Assembly: GCA_020216845.1 (NCBI GenBank)
Contig: JAIWNK010000111.1
Coordinates: 1-12,496 of the forward strand
Length of the DNA: 12,496 bases
Direction of reading: 5' to 3'
DNA from: Anaerolinea sp.
Lineage (GTDB): Bacteria; Chloroflexota; Anaerolineae; Anaerolineales; Anaerolineaceae
Part shown: in pieces, positions 1 to 6,834 of the stretch
Numbering within the stretch: position 1 is the first letter of the stretch
Layout of the letters: each line of letters opens with the position of its first letter
The notes under the pieces: model-generated
What the model was told of the DNA's origin: nothing
Databases searched by the model: none
The model's input: the letters and a program-made list of their open reading frames with translations, nothing else
Program-made: the position numbers and the translations under genes

Positions 1-13
1 AAGTCAAGAGGGA

Positions 14-19
14 TATAAT
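14..19 (+). promoter_or_regulatory. Possible -10 box upstream of the ABC1/UbiB gene
   Basis: A perfect TATAAT hexamer ends 7 nt before the ATG at 27. If used, transcription would begin at or next to the start codon, giving a leaderless or nearly leaderless mRNA. This fits the lack of a well-spaced Shine-Dalgarno site: the only purine run, AGAGGGA at 7-13, lies 13 nt from the ATG. The -35 region would fall outside the window, so the call is tentative. Confidence 0.3.
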
Positions 20-26
20 AGAGAAC

Positions 27-1730
27 ATGAAAACCATTCGAGCAGTTCGAGGATTACAACGCTGGCGCGATGTGCAGGCAGTGTTGGTGCGCTATGGCTT
101 CGATTTTCTGATTGATCAGGAAGAGATTCAGGAGGTGCGCGCCTGGCTGCGCGACCATTTGCACTTGCCTTTGGGGGAATTTAGCGGGCGCAGTGTGGCA
201 GAACGGTTACGTTTGATGTTACAAGATTTGGGGCCAACGTTCGTGAAGTTGGGGCAGGTGATGTCGAGCCGCAGCGATTTGTTGCCGCAAGATTGGGTTC
301 GCGAGTTGAGCAAATTGCAAGATGAAGTGGCGCCATTTCCGTTTGAGCAGGTGAAGGACATTGTTGAGCGGGAGCTGGGCAAGCCGCTGAGTGAATTGTT
401 TTTGTCGTTTGAGGAACAGCCGCTTGCTGCTGCCTCGTTGGGGCAGGTGCATCGGGCGGTGTTGCCAAACTTGAACCCGGTGGTTGTCAAGGTGTTGCGG
501 CCGGGGGTGGAGGCACAGGTCAGCGCCGATATGGAGATTCTGCGCGAGATTGGGCGATTGGTGGAAGGGCGCACTGCTTGGGGGCGACGCTATGCCATTG
601 GCAGTGTCATTGAGGAGTTTGCCCGTTCGCTGACCCTGGAGATGGATTATCGGAATGAGGGCACGAATGCGGATCGGTTGCGGCGCGGTATGAAAAATCA
701 GGGGCGCGTGCATGTGCCTTACATTTATTGGGAGATGGTTACAACGCGCGTGCTGGTGATGGAGCAGGTGGATGGGGTCAAGATCAAAGACCGGGAGCAA
801 CTCGATGCGTTGGGGGTGGATTGTGTTGACCTGGCCGATGTGTTGGTGCGCAGCATCTTTACGCAGTTGTTGATTGAAGGCTTTTTCCATGCTGACCCGC
901 ACCCTGGCAACCTGATGGTTGAGCGGGAGACGCACGCTCTGGTGTACATTGACCTGGGCATGATGGGGGTGTTGTTGCCCGATCAGCGGCAGGCCTTGGG
1001 TGATGTGGTGCAGGCTATTTTGCGGCACGATAGTGCTGAGGTGGTTCGGCTTTTATTGGTCATCGGCACGCCAACCCGTCCGGTGCAAGAGACGTTGTTG
1101 CAGCGCGAGGTGGACCGTTTGATTGCGCGCTACCTTGAAGCGGAATTGGGACAGATTTCCTTTGCAACCTTGTTGAGCGAGGTGTTGGCGCTCATTTATC
1201 AACACGGCATTCGCTTGCCAAGCGAACTGAGCATGGCGATTAAGACGTTGATTCAGGCTGAGGCGGTGGCGCGAGAGCTGGATGCGCGAATTTCGGTCGT
1301 TGAGATTTTGACAGCCGTGGCGCAACAAATGGTGTTGCAACGCCTCAACCCGCAGACCTGGGTGTTCCAATTGGCGGGAATGTTGCGTGAGACGAGCCGA
1401 TTGACACAGGCGCTGCCGCGCGCCTTGGAGGTTTTGCTGACACAAATGGGGCAGGGCGCGTTGCGCATAGGCCTGGATATTCCCGATTTTGCGCAGCAAG
1501 TGTGTCATTTATACACCATCACCAACCGCCTGACGGTTGGTGTGGTGTTGGCCGGCATGATCATCGGCTCGGCGATTGCGATGGGGGTCTCGCCGCACGA
1601 CTCGTGGAGTTTTATTCCCATTTTGGGGGTGATTGGTTTTGTCGTTTCGATGTCGGTGGCAGGTTTTTTGGTGTGGGGGGTGTTTTTGGACATATGGCGC
1701 TCGAATCGTCGTTCGCGCCGCGATTCGTGA
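27..1730 (+). CDS. ABC1/UbiB-family atypical kinase-like membrane protein
   Basis: This is a complete 567-residue member of the ABC1/ADCK/UbiB family, membrane-associated kinase-like ATPases linked to isoprenoid quinone or lipid metabolism. The family landmarks appear in order: the KLGQ motif at residues 74-77, the alanine-rich loop AAAS at 134-137 that replaces the usual glycine-rich loop, the ATP-site lysine K155 in VVVKVLRPG, the EMDYRNE segment near 205-211, the catalytic HADPHPGN at 288-295 and the metal-binding DLG at 309-311. Two hydrophobic helices near 507-526 and 533-555 are the typical C-terminal anchor, followed by a basic tail. All catalytic residues are present, so it should be functional. 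It is separated from the hydrogenase cluster by 115 nt containing a promoter, so co-transcription is not required. Role in quinone biosynthesis versus lipid homeostasis cannot be decided here. Confidence 0.93.
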   Translation: MKTIRAVRGLQRWRDVQAVLVRYGFDFLIDQEEIQEVRAWLRDHLHLPLGEFSGRSVAERLRLMLQDLGPTFVKLGQVMSSRSDLLPQDWVRELSKLQDEVAPFPFEQVKDIVERELGKPLSELFLSFEEQPLAAASLGQVHRAVLPNLNPVVVKVLRPGVEAQVSADMEILREIGRLVEGRTAWGRRYAIGSVIEEFARSLTLEMDYRNEGTNADRLRRGMKNQGRVHVPYIYWEMVTTRVLVMEQVDGVKIKDREQLDALGVDCVDLADVLVRSIFTQLLIEGFFHADPHPGNLMVERETHALVYIDLGMMGVLLPDQRQALGDVVQAILRHDSAEVVRLLLVIGTPTRPVQETLLQREVDRLIARYLEAELGQISFATLLSEVLALIYQHGIRLPSELSMAIKTLIQAEAVARELDARISVVEILTAVAQQMVLQRLNPQTWVFQLAGMLRETSRLTQALPRALEVLLTQMGQGALRIGLDIPDFAQQVCHLYTITNRLTVGVVLAGMIIGSAIAMGVSPHDSWSFIPILGVIGFVVSMSVAGFLVWGVFLDIWRSNRRSRRDS

Positions 1731-1741
1731 GGGGGAGATTG

Positions 1742-1769
1742 ACGTGCGGAAAGAGGAAGTCTTTCACGT
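1742..1769 (+). other. Imperfect hairpin between the ABC1/UbiB gene and the hydrogenase cluster
   Basis: ACGTG (1742-1746) plus AAAG (1750-1753) can pair with CTTT (1761-1764) plus CACGT (1765-1769). This gives a 9-bp stem with a 3-nt CGG bulge and a 7-nt loop. A run of five T (1782-1786) follows 12 nt later, too far for a classical intrinsic terminator. It may be a weak terminator for the upstream gene, an operator close to the promoter that starts at 1768, or chance. Confidence 0.3.
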
Positions 1770-1796
1770 GACAAATTTGACTTTTTGCGGTATAAG
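1768..1796 (+). promoter_or_regulatory. Candidate sigma-A promoter of the hydrogenase operon
   Basis: GTGACA at 1768-1773 (5 of 6 against TTGACA) and TATAAG at 1791-1796 (5 of 6 against TATAAT) are separated by exactly 17 nt. Transcription would start near 1803, giving a leader of about 43 nt before the ATG at 1846, which contains AGGAGG at 1829-1834. The perfect palindromes CACGTG (1765-1770) and CAAATTTG (1772-1779) overlap the -35 box and the start of the spacer, where an operator could act. This is the only intergenic stretch in the hydrogenase cluster long enough for an ordinary promoter. Confidence 0.5.
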
Positions 1797-1845
1797 GAAA
1801 CGAAAGCTATTTTAAACTCCACTTTGTGAGGAGGTTCAATCTATT

Positions 1846-2349
1846 ATGCTCATCTGGCATGGTTTGGTTGTGGCGGGTATTGTGGTATGCGCCATTCTTG
1901 CCATTCGAGCACAGCGATTGCTGACATCGGCGTTGTGGTTGGCAGGTTGCAGCGCTTTGGTGGCAGTTTTGCTGTACTTGATGGGCGCTGCCGAACTGGC
2001 GGTCATCGAGCTAAGCGTTGGTGCTGGGCTGGTGACCGTTTTGTTTGTGTTTGCCATCAACATTGCTGGAGAAGACGCGGCAAGTTTGCCCTCACCGCTG
2101 CCACGTCCGCTCTCTTGGGTTGTGGTATTGGTGGCAGTTGGCTTGTTGGCCTGGCGAGTTTTGCCAGAGTTGTTGCCTTTGCCCTGGTTGCGGGTGACCG
2201 ATTCGAGTACATTCTCCGATTGGGTGTGGGGCAATCGCATGGTGGATTTGCTCTTGCAGGTTGTGCTCATCTTTGCGGGTGTGTTGGGCATGATGGGCCT
2301 GCTTTCTGAGCGGAAAAAGGCCGGCGAACATGAGGAGGAATCGGCATGA
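1846..2349 (+). CDS. NuoJ/MrpB-like (MbhD/E-like) membrane subunit of the hydrogenase
   Basis: This 167-residue hydrophobic protein has about five membrane helices (near residues 4-20, 24-46, 48-70, 84-105 and 130-150) and a short charged C-terminus. The segment AELAVIELSVGAGLVTVLF, residues 48-66, resembles the conserved helix of the MrpB/DUF4040 and NuoJ-related families, where it forms the glycine-rich flexible helix. In Mbh-type hydrogenases this function is split between two small proteins, MbhD and MbhE; here one protein covers both, as in complex I NuoJ. The ATG is set by AGGAGG at 1829-1834. It overlaps the next gene by ATGA, so translation is probably coupled. Position as first gene, directly before the MrpC/NuoK-like gene, matches nuoJ-nuoK order. 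Assignment is by position, topology and motif. Confidence 0.78.
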   Translation: MLIWHGLVVAGIVVCAILAIRAQRLLTSALWLAGCSALVAVLLYLMGAAELAVIELSVGAGLVTVLFVFAINIAGEDAASLPSPLPRPLSWVVVLVAVGLLAWRVLPELLPLPWLRVTDSSTFSDWVWGNRMVDLLLQVVLIFAGVLGMMGLLSERKKAGEHEEESA

Positions 2350-2657
2350 ACCTTTCTGTTGCAACGCTGGTGTTTGTGGCAGTGCTTGGTTTGCTGGGCG
2401 TTGGGCTATATGCTTTGCTGGCAACGCGCAATCTGATTAAGGTGATTGTGGCCTTGCAGATTTTGGTCAAGGGCGCCATGTTGGCGCTGGTGTTGGCTGG
2501 GCGGTTGCGCAATGCGGTTCAAGAGGCGCAGAGCCTGGCGTTGACAGTCATTGTGGCGGATACAATTGTCGCTGTGATTGGGTTGACGCTGGCAGTGCAG
2601 ATTCGGCAGCGGCTTGGCACGCTGGATATCAAAGCGCTCACTTCGCTGCGGAGGTAA
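2346..2657 (+). CDS. MrpC/NuoK-like membrane subunit of the hydrogenase
   Basis: This 103-residue protein has three membrane helices, the normal length and topology of NuoK/MrpC. RNLIKVIVALQ (28-38) matches the start of NuoK helix 2, and ALTVIVADTIVAVIG (65-79) is close to the MrpC pattern LTAIVI. The tail with GTLDIKAL resembles the NuoK C-terminus. It lacks the two NuoK glutamates of the complex I E-channel: an ungapped comparison with E. coli NuoK puts Gln38 at the E36 position and Val75 at the E72 position, with Asp72 one turn earlier. Lys42 adds a charge within helix 2. The sequence is therefore nearer to MrpC than to NuoK. AGGAGG at 2332-2337 precedes the start, which overlaps the upstream stop; the next gene begins 2 nt after this stop. 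Confidence 0.85.
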   Translation: MNLSVATLVFVAVLGLLGVGLYALLATRNLIKVIVALQILVKGAMLALVLAGRLRNAVQEAQSLALTVIVADTIVAVIGLTLAVQIRQRLGTLDIKALTSLRR

Positions 2658-2659
2658 CC

Positions 2660-4411
2660 ATGACGCTGATTTTGGTAGCTGCAATGATTCTATTGCCCTG
2701 GGCCGGGGCGTTGTTTGTGTGGGCAGCTGGAAATGAGCGCCCGCGCTTGCAAAATGGCCTGGCTGTGACCTTTTCGGTGGCAGCTGGCATTTGTGGTCTG
2801 GCGATGCTGCCGCGTGCCGGTGCCGAGGTGGTGCTGAACTTCCCGGTGGGTGGCGCGTTTGGCGACTTCACCTTTGTGGCCGATGGGCTGGGGGTTTTCC
2901 TGGCGGCAGTGGCGACGGTGATTGGCAGCCTGGCGGTCATCTTCTCTGTAGATTACATGAAGGGCGAGCATCAATTGGGCCGCTATTATGCCATGGTGCT
3001 GTTCTTCATCGGTGCCATGGTCGGGCTGGTGCTGACCAGTAATTTGCTGCTGATGTTCTTCTTCTGGGAGATTACGGCGCTGTGCTCTTATGCGCTGATT
3101 TCGTTCAACAATGATGATCCCAAAGCGGTGGCAGGTGGCATGAAGGCGTTGATCATCACCCAACTGGGTGGGATTGGCCTGTTGGTTGGGGCGCTGGTTT
3201 TGTATGCCTATACCGGTAGCTATGACATTCAGGCGTTGATTGCCAACCCGGCGATTGTTCCTGCTGGCGTGCTGGCCTGGATGGCGTTTGGCGGTCTGGC
3301 GGCGGCGGCGGCCAAATCGGCGCAATTCCCGTTTCAGACGTGGTTGCCGGATGCAATGGAAGCGCCAACGCCGATCAGCGCTTTGATCCACGCGGCGACG
3401 ATGGTCAACGCAGGTGTGTATTTGCTGGCGCGTTTTTATCCGGCCTTCCATGGTGTGCCGGGCTGGACGACGGCGGTCACGCTGGTTGGTTTGGTGACGG
3501 CTTTGTTGGCGGCCTTGATGGCCCTGGTTGCCAATGACCTGAAGCGGGTATTGGCTTATTCAACCGTCAGTCAGTTGGGGTATATGGTGTATGCGGTAGG
3601 CGTGGGCGGCATTTATGCCAGTCAATTCCACCTGCTGAGCCATAGTGTCTTCAAGGCTTTGTTGTTCCTCAGTGCCGGTGCAGTGATCCATGCGGTTGGA
3701 ACGCGCGACATGCGTCAGATGGGCGGGCTGGGCAAGCAGATGCCGCTGACGCGGGCGGTGTTCATCATCGGTTCGTTGGCCCTGGCTGGCATTCCGATCT
3801 TGAATGGCTTTTGGAGCAAGGAACTGGTGCTGGAAGCGGGGCTGATGCATGGGCCGATGTGGGCTTATGTGGGCATGTTGATTGGTGCTGGCCTGACGGC
3901 TTTCTACACCTACCGCATGGTGACGATGGTGTTTTACGGCAGCCCGCGCAGTGCTTTGCATGGGCATGATGCTGGGCCGGCGATGCGCGTGGCGCTGATT
4001 CCGTTGGCATTTGGGGCGTTGACGACCTGGTTGTTGGCGGGGCCGTTCTCGCGGTTGCTGAGTGTTGAAAGTTTGCCGATGCATCACATTGAGCCAGAAA
4101 ACACCTGGGTGATTCTGGAAGAAGTCTTTTCGCTGCCGACGTTGATTGCGCTGTTGGTGGTGGCGCTTGGGTTGGTATGTTGGTGGCAACGTGAGCGCCT
4201 GGCTGGCCTTGGTCAGGCCCTGAAGGGCATTGGCTGGGCAGCAGAGCATAGCTTTGGCTTTGAGGCGGTGAATCGTGCGATTGTTGGCGGCACACAAAAA
4301 CTGGGTGAGGCGCTGCGCGTGACTCAAACCGGCTGGCTGAACTGGAATGTTTTTGGCATTTTGGCTGGTTTGGTGGTGGTGCTGATCGTTGTCATCCTGG
4401 GTGGGAGGTAA
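2660..4411 (+). CDS. NuoL-like antiporter-type proton/ion-pumping subunit
   Basis: This 583-residue polytopic protein belongs to the NuoL/M/N-MrpA/D family. Channel landmarks are intact: Glu137 in FFWEITALCSYALI (helix 5), Lys219 in AAKSAQFPFQTWLPDA (helix 7), the PTPISALIHAATMVNAG block at 236-252, His324 and His328 (same 4-residue spacing as NuoL H334/H338), and Lys387 in NGFWSKE (helix 12, like NuoL K399). The C-terminal part, with FGFEAVNRAIVG and VTQTGWLNWNVFG followed by a last hydrophobic helix, resembles the NuoL end that carries the long lateral helix. That makes it NuoL-like rather than MrpD-like. GGAGG just upstream sets the start. It likely sits at or near the far end of the membrane arm and moves H+ or Na+ using ferredoxin-hydrogenase redox energy; the ion cannot be told from sequence. 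Confidence 0.93.
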   Translation: MTLILVAAMILLPWAGALFVWAAGNERPRLQNGLAVTFSVAAGICGLAMLPRAGAEVVLNFPVGGAFGDFTFVADGLGVFLAAVATVIGSLAVIFSVDYMKGEHQLGRYYAMVLFFIGAMVGLVLTSNLLLMFFFWEITALCSYALISFNNDDPKAVAGGMKALIITQLGGIGLLVGALVLYAYTGSYDIQALIANPAIVPAGVLAWMAFGGLAAAAAKSAQFPFQTWLPDAMEAPTPISALIHAATMVNAGVYLLARFYPAFHGVPGWTTAVTLVGLVTALLAALMALVANDLKRVLAYSTVSQLGYMVYAVGVGGIYASQFHLLSHSVFKALLFLSAGAVIHAVGTRDMRQMGGLGKQMPLTRAVFIIGSLALAGIPILNGFWSKELVLEAGLMHGPMWAYVGMLIGAGLTAFYTYRMVTMVFYGSPRSALHGHDAGPAMRVALIPLAFGALTTWLLAGPFSRLLSVESLPMHHIEPENTWVILEEVFSLPTLIALLVVALGLVCWWQRERLAGLGQALKGIGWAAEHSFGFEAVNRAIVGGTQKLGEALRVTQTGWLNWNVFGILAGLVVVLIVVILGGR

Positions 4412-4414
4412 ACC

Positions 4415-5956
4415 ATGCGAGAATACACGGCATTGATTTGGTTGCTGATGACGCCTTTCCTGGGGGCCGCGCTGACCTATCTGATTGGACGTTCGGTTGC
4501 TCGCCGTGTGGGCGATTCCAGCACGGTCAACCCGGCGCGTTGGGTGGCGTTGCTTTCACAGCTGGCGACGGGTGTGTTCTTATACTTTTCGGCACAAGCT
4601 TTGTGGGTTTCGGGTCGTCCATTTGGGGTGACGATTGCCAGGCTGGCAAACGATGTCAACGGAATTTTGTTACGCTTCGATGGCATTAGCCTGTTGCTGG
4701 CAAGTGTGGTGTTGGTGCTCACCTTTTTGGTCACGCTCTATTCGGTCACGTACATGCAGGGCGAAGTGGGCGAGGAGAAGTATTATGCTCTGCTGATGGC
4801 CATGACGGGGATGATGATTGGCCTTGGCTGCACGCACGATTTGTTCAACCTGTGGGTGTGGTTTGAAGGTATGGCCATCTCCTCGTACATGCTGGTGGCT
4901 TTTTATCACCAATCGGCTTCGTTGGAAGCGGGCATCAAATACCTGGTGCAGAGTGCAGTTGGGTCGGTGTTTGTGCTCTTGGGCATTGCGCTGATCTTCC
5001 TGGAGGCGGGTTCGCTGAATCTGTCGGCCATTCACATGGCCTTGGGCAGCGCCTCGGCTTCGCCGGTTGTGTGGGTGGCGGGTGCCTTGTTGCTGATTGG
5101 CTTTGGCGTGAAAACGGCTTTGGTGCCGTTGCACACCTGGCTGCCAGATGCGCACTCGCAGGCACCGAGTGGCATCAGCGCCATGCTTTCGGGTGTGGTG
5201 ATTGAAGCTGGGTTGGTGGCGATGTTGCGCTCGTTGGCTGTCTTGCCGGGCATGGCAGAAACGTGGGGCTACTTGCTGCTGGGCTTTGGAGCGTTGAACA
5301 TGCTGGTTGGCAACCTGATGGCGCTGCGGCAAACGCAGGTGAAACGCTTGTTGGCGTATTCCAGCCTGGCCCATATGGGCTACATGTTGATTGGCTTTGG
5401 CGCTGCGTTTGGCTTTGGCAGTCAGGCCGGGGCGGCGGGCGGTTTCTTCCATTTGATGATACACATGCTGATGAAGGGGCTGGCCTTTTTGGGCGTTGGA
5501 GCGTTCTTGTATACCCTGTATGTTGCCAAAGGCAAACATGGCCCGCTGATGATTGAAGATTTGTCCGGTGCCGCGCGGCGCTATCCATTGGCGGCCTTTG
5601 CGGTCAGTGTGGCGGTGTTGGGCCTGGGCGGGTTGCCGCCGTTGGCTGGCTTCATGTCCAAGTGGCAAATTTTTGTTGCTGGTTTTGCCACCCAAAGTCC
5701 ATGGGTGATTGGGCTGGTGGTGTTCGCTGCCCTGAATAGCGTTTTGTCCCTGGGCTATTATGCTCCATTGGTCAACCGCATGTATCGGCAGCAACCATCC
5801 GCATTGGTGTTGCAAGGCGAAAAGCTGAGCGTTTGGCTGGCTTTGCCGTTGGTGTTGATGACCGTGTTGGTGGTGGTGTTGGGCTTTTGGCCGACGCTGG
5901 CCGCTGGCTGGTATGAAACTGCGGCGGATAGCCTGATGCGTTTGCTGTCTTACTAG
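4415..5956 (+). CDS. MrpD/NuoM-like antiporter-type pumping subunit
   Basis: This 513-residue protein of about 14 membrane helices is the second antiporter-like subunit. It shows Glu151 in WVWFEGMAISSYMLV (helix 5), Lys233 in GVKTALVPLHTWLPDAHS (helix 7), the block APSGISAMLSGVVIEAG (250-266), His346, His350 and Lys354 (helix 11), and Lys416 in GGLPPLAGFMSKW (helix 12). The LPDAHSQAPS motif and a helix-12 lysine instead of glutamate point to MrpD/MbhH type. Odd feature: residue 264 is Glu (codon GAA at 5204-5206) where NuoM and MrpD-type proteins usually have a helix-8 lysine. The start follows GGGAGG, 3 nt after the previous stop. Two large antiporter subunits in a group 4 hydrogenase suggest more than one ion channel per complex, in addition to any in NuoH/K/J. 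Confidence 0.93.
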   Translation: MREYTALIWLLMTPFLGAALTYLIGRSVARRVGDSSTVNPARWVALLSQLATGVFLYFSAQALWVSGRPFGVTIARLANDVNGILLRFDGISLLLASVVLVLTFLVTLYSVTYMQGEVGEEKYYALLMAMTGMMIGLGCTHDLFNLWVWFEGMAISSYMLVAFYHQSASLEAGIKYLVQSAVGSVFVLLGIALIFLEAGSLNLSAIHMALGSASASPVVWVAGALLLIGFGVKTALVPLHTWLPDAHSQAPSGISAMLSGVVIEAGLVAMLRSLAVLPGMAETWGYLLLGFGALNMLVGNLMALRQTQVKRLLAYSSLAHMGYMLIGFGAAFGFGSQAGAAGGFFHLMIHMLMKGLAFLGVGAFLYTLYVAKGKHGPLMIEDLSGAARRYPLAAFAVSVAVLGLGGLPPLAGFMSKWQIFVAGFATQSPWVIGLVVFAALNSVLSLGYYAPLVNRMYRQQPSALVLQGEKLSVWLALPLVLMTVLVVVLGFWPTLAAGWYETAADSLMRLLSY

Positions 5957-5966
5957 GAGGAGTGCG

Positions 5967-6284
5967 ATGGATCTGAGTGTTTTGTTGATCCCACCGATTG
6001 CGTTTTTGATTTATGTGCCGTTAGTGTTCATCATCTTTGGCATTGGCAAAGCGTTAGCACCGGATGTGGAAGGCTCATCCTTGAAGCGCACGCTGTATGG
6101 CAGTGGTGAAATGGCGCAAGTGGAAATGGCTGCCCCTGGCTATCGTCCGTTCTTTCTGATTGCGTTCTTCTTTGCCATCTTGCATTTGGGGGTGCTGGTG
6201 TTGGCAACTGGGGTGTTGACCCCGACGATGATTCCCTACCTGGCAGGGCTGATGCTGGCGCTGATTGCGCTGCTGCTGGGTTGA
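5967..6284 (+). CDS. NuoA-like membrane subunit of the hydrogenase
   Basis: This is a 105-residue protein with three membrane helices (near 8-28, 62-82 and 85-104) and a loop containing YGSGE (44-48), where NuoA has a glycine-glutamate/cysteine segment. The helix FFLIAFFFAILHLGVLVL (62-79) aligns without gaps to E. coli NuoA FYLVAMFFVIFDVEALYL. In that alignment the conserved Asp79 and Glu81 of E. coli become His73 and Gly75. In complex I the NuoA loop lies near the quinone site and connects the peripheral arm to the membrane arm; here there is presumably no quinone site, and it may serve as a structural or proton-relay link. The ribosome site AGGAGGAG overlaps the previous stop. Homology rests on one well-matched helix, topology and location, so the call is good but not certain. 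Confidence 0.75.
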   Translation: MDLSVLLIPPIAFLIYVPLVFIIFGIGKALAPDVEGSSLKRTLYGSGEMAQVEMAAPGYRPFFLIAFFFAILHLGVLVLATGVLTPTMIPYLAGLMLALIALLLG

Positions 6285-6295
6285 TTTTGTTGGCT

Positions 6296-6320
6296 AATTC
6301 GGGTGTGATACATCTGAATT
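6296..6320 (+). other. Hairpin immediately upstream of the hydrogenase small-subunit ribosome site
   Basis: AATTCGGGTGT (6296-6306) can pair with ACATCTGAATT (6310-6320) through 11 consecutive pairs, including two G-U, closing a 3-nt GAT loop. It ends directly against AAAGGAG (6321-6327), the ribosome site of the NuoB-like gene. There is no T-run, so it is not a terminator. It lies in the longest gap inside the cluster (49 nt), at the boundary between the membrane-arm genes and the catalytic-arm genes. A role in mRNA processing, stability or translation control is inference. Confidence 0.5.
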
Positions 6321-6333
6321 AAAGGAGTGTGCA

Positions 6334-6822
6334 ATGGAAATGAAACTCGATCCTCCCTGGCAGCGGGCGTTAGAACAGATTAAGACCTGGGCACGCGTCA
6401 ATTCGCCCTGGGTGATTCATTACAACAGTGGGTCGTGCAATGGCTGTGACATTGAGATTTTGGCGACGTTGACGCCGCGCTATGACCTGGAGCGTTTTGG
6501 CATCAAGCTGCAGGGCAGTCCGCGTCATGCGGATGTGTTGATTTGCACCGGCCCGGTCTCGTTGCAATCGCGCGATCGTTTGCTGCGCATTTATGAGCAA
6601 ATGCCTGAGCCAAAGTTTGTGGTGGCGGTGGGCTCGTGTGGCATTTCGGGCGGCGCGTTTCAGGGCTGCTACAATGTGGTGGGCAGCATCGGCGACGTGA
6701 TTCCCGTAGATGCCTATGTGCCGGGCTGTCCGCCGCGTCCTGAGGCCATCATTCATGGGGTGGTGGCGCTTTTGCAGAGTTTGCAAAAGAAAGACGCCGC
6801 TCCTCAGTCGGTGGAAGAATAG
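6334..6822 (+). CDS. Group 4 [NiFe] hydrogenase small subunit (NuoB/MbhJ-like)
   Basis: This 162-residue protein carries the proximal [4Fe-4S] cluster that hands electrons to the NiFe site. The four ligands are visible: Cys35 and Cys38 in SCNGCDIE, Cys102 in VAVGSCGISGGAF and Cys132 in VPGCPPRPE. The C-x-x-C spacing is the hydrogenase form; complex I NuoB has two adjacent cysteines instead. Length and the absence of extra clusters match the short small subunits of Ech/Mbh-type enzymes. There is no Tat signal, as expected for a cytoplasm-facing enzyme. Two additional cysteines, Cys71 and Cys112, are not canonical ligands. AAAGGAG at 6321-6327 with 6-nt spacing supports the ATG at 6334. A 25-nt hairpin abuts this ribosome site. 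Confidence 0.95.
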   Translation: MEMKLDPPWQRALEQIKTWARVNSPWVIHYNSGSCNGCDIEILATLTPRYDLERFGIKLQGSPRHADVLICTGPVSLQSRDRLLRIYEQMPEPKFVVAVGSCGISGGAFQGCYNVVGSIGDVIPVDAYVPGCPPRPEAIIHGVVALLQSLQKKDAAPQSVEE

Positions 6823-6834
6823 GCAGGAGGAAAC

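Noticed and set aside
1768..1783. CRP/FNR-like operator in GTGACAAATTTGAC
   Set aside because: The second half reads TGAC and not TCAC, so it is a direct rather than an inverted repeat; there is no match to TGTGA-N6-TCACA or TTGAT-N4-ATCAA.
4670..5815. 381-codon open frame on the - strand opposite the MrpD/NuoM-like gene
   Set aside because: The composition is Gln/His-rich, there is no ribosome site or known motif, and the gene on the other strand has clear channel residues.
1846..5956. Stand-alone Mrp Na+/H+ antiporter
   Set aside because: Genes continue with close spacing into hydrogenase subunits, and MrpE, MrpF and MrpG homologues are absent.
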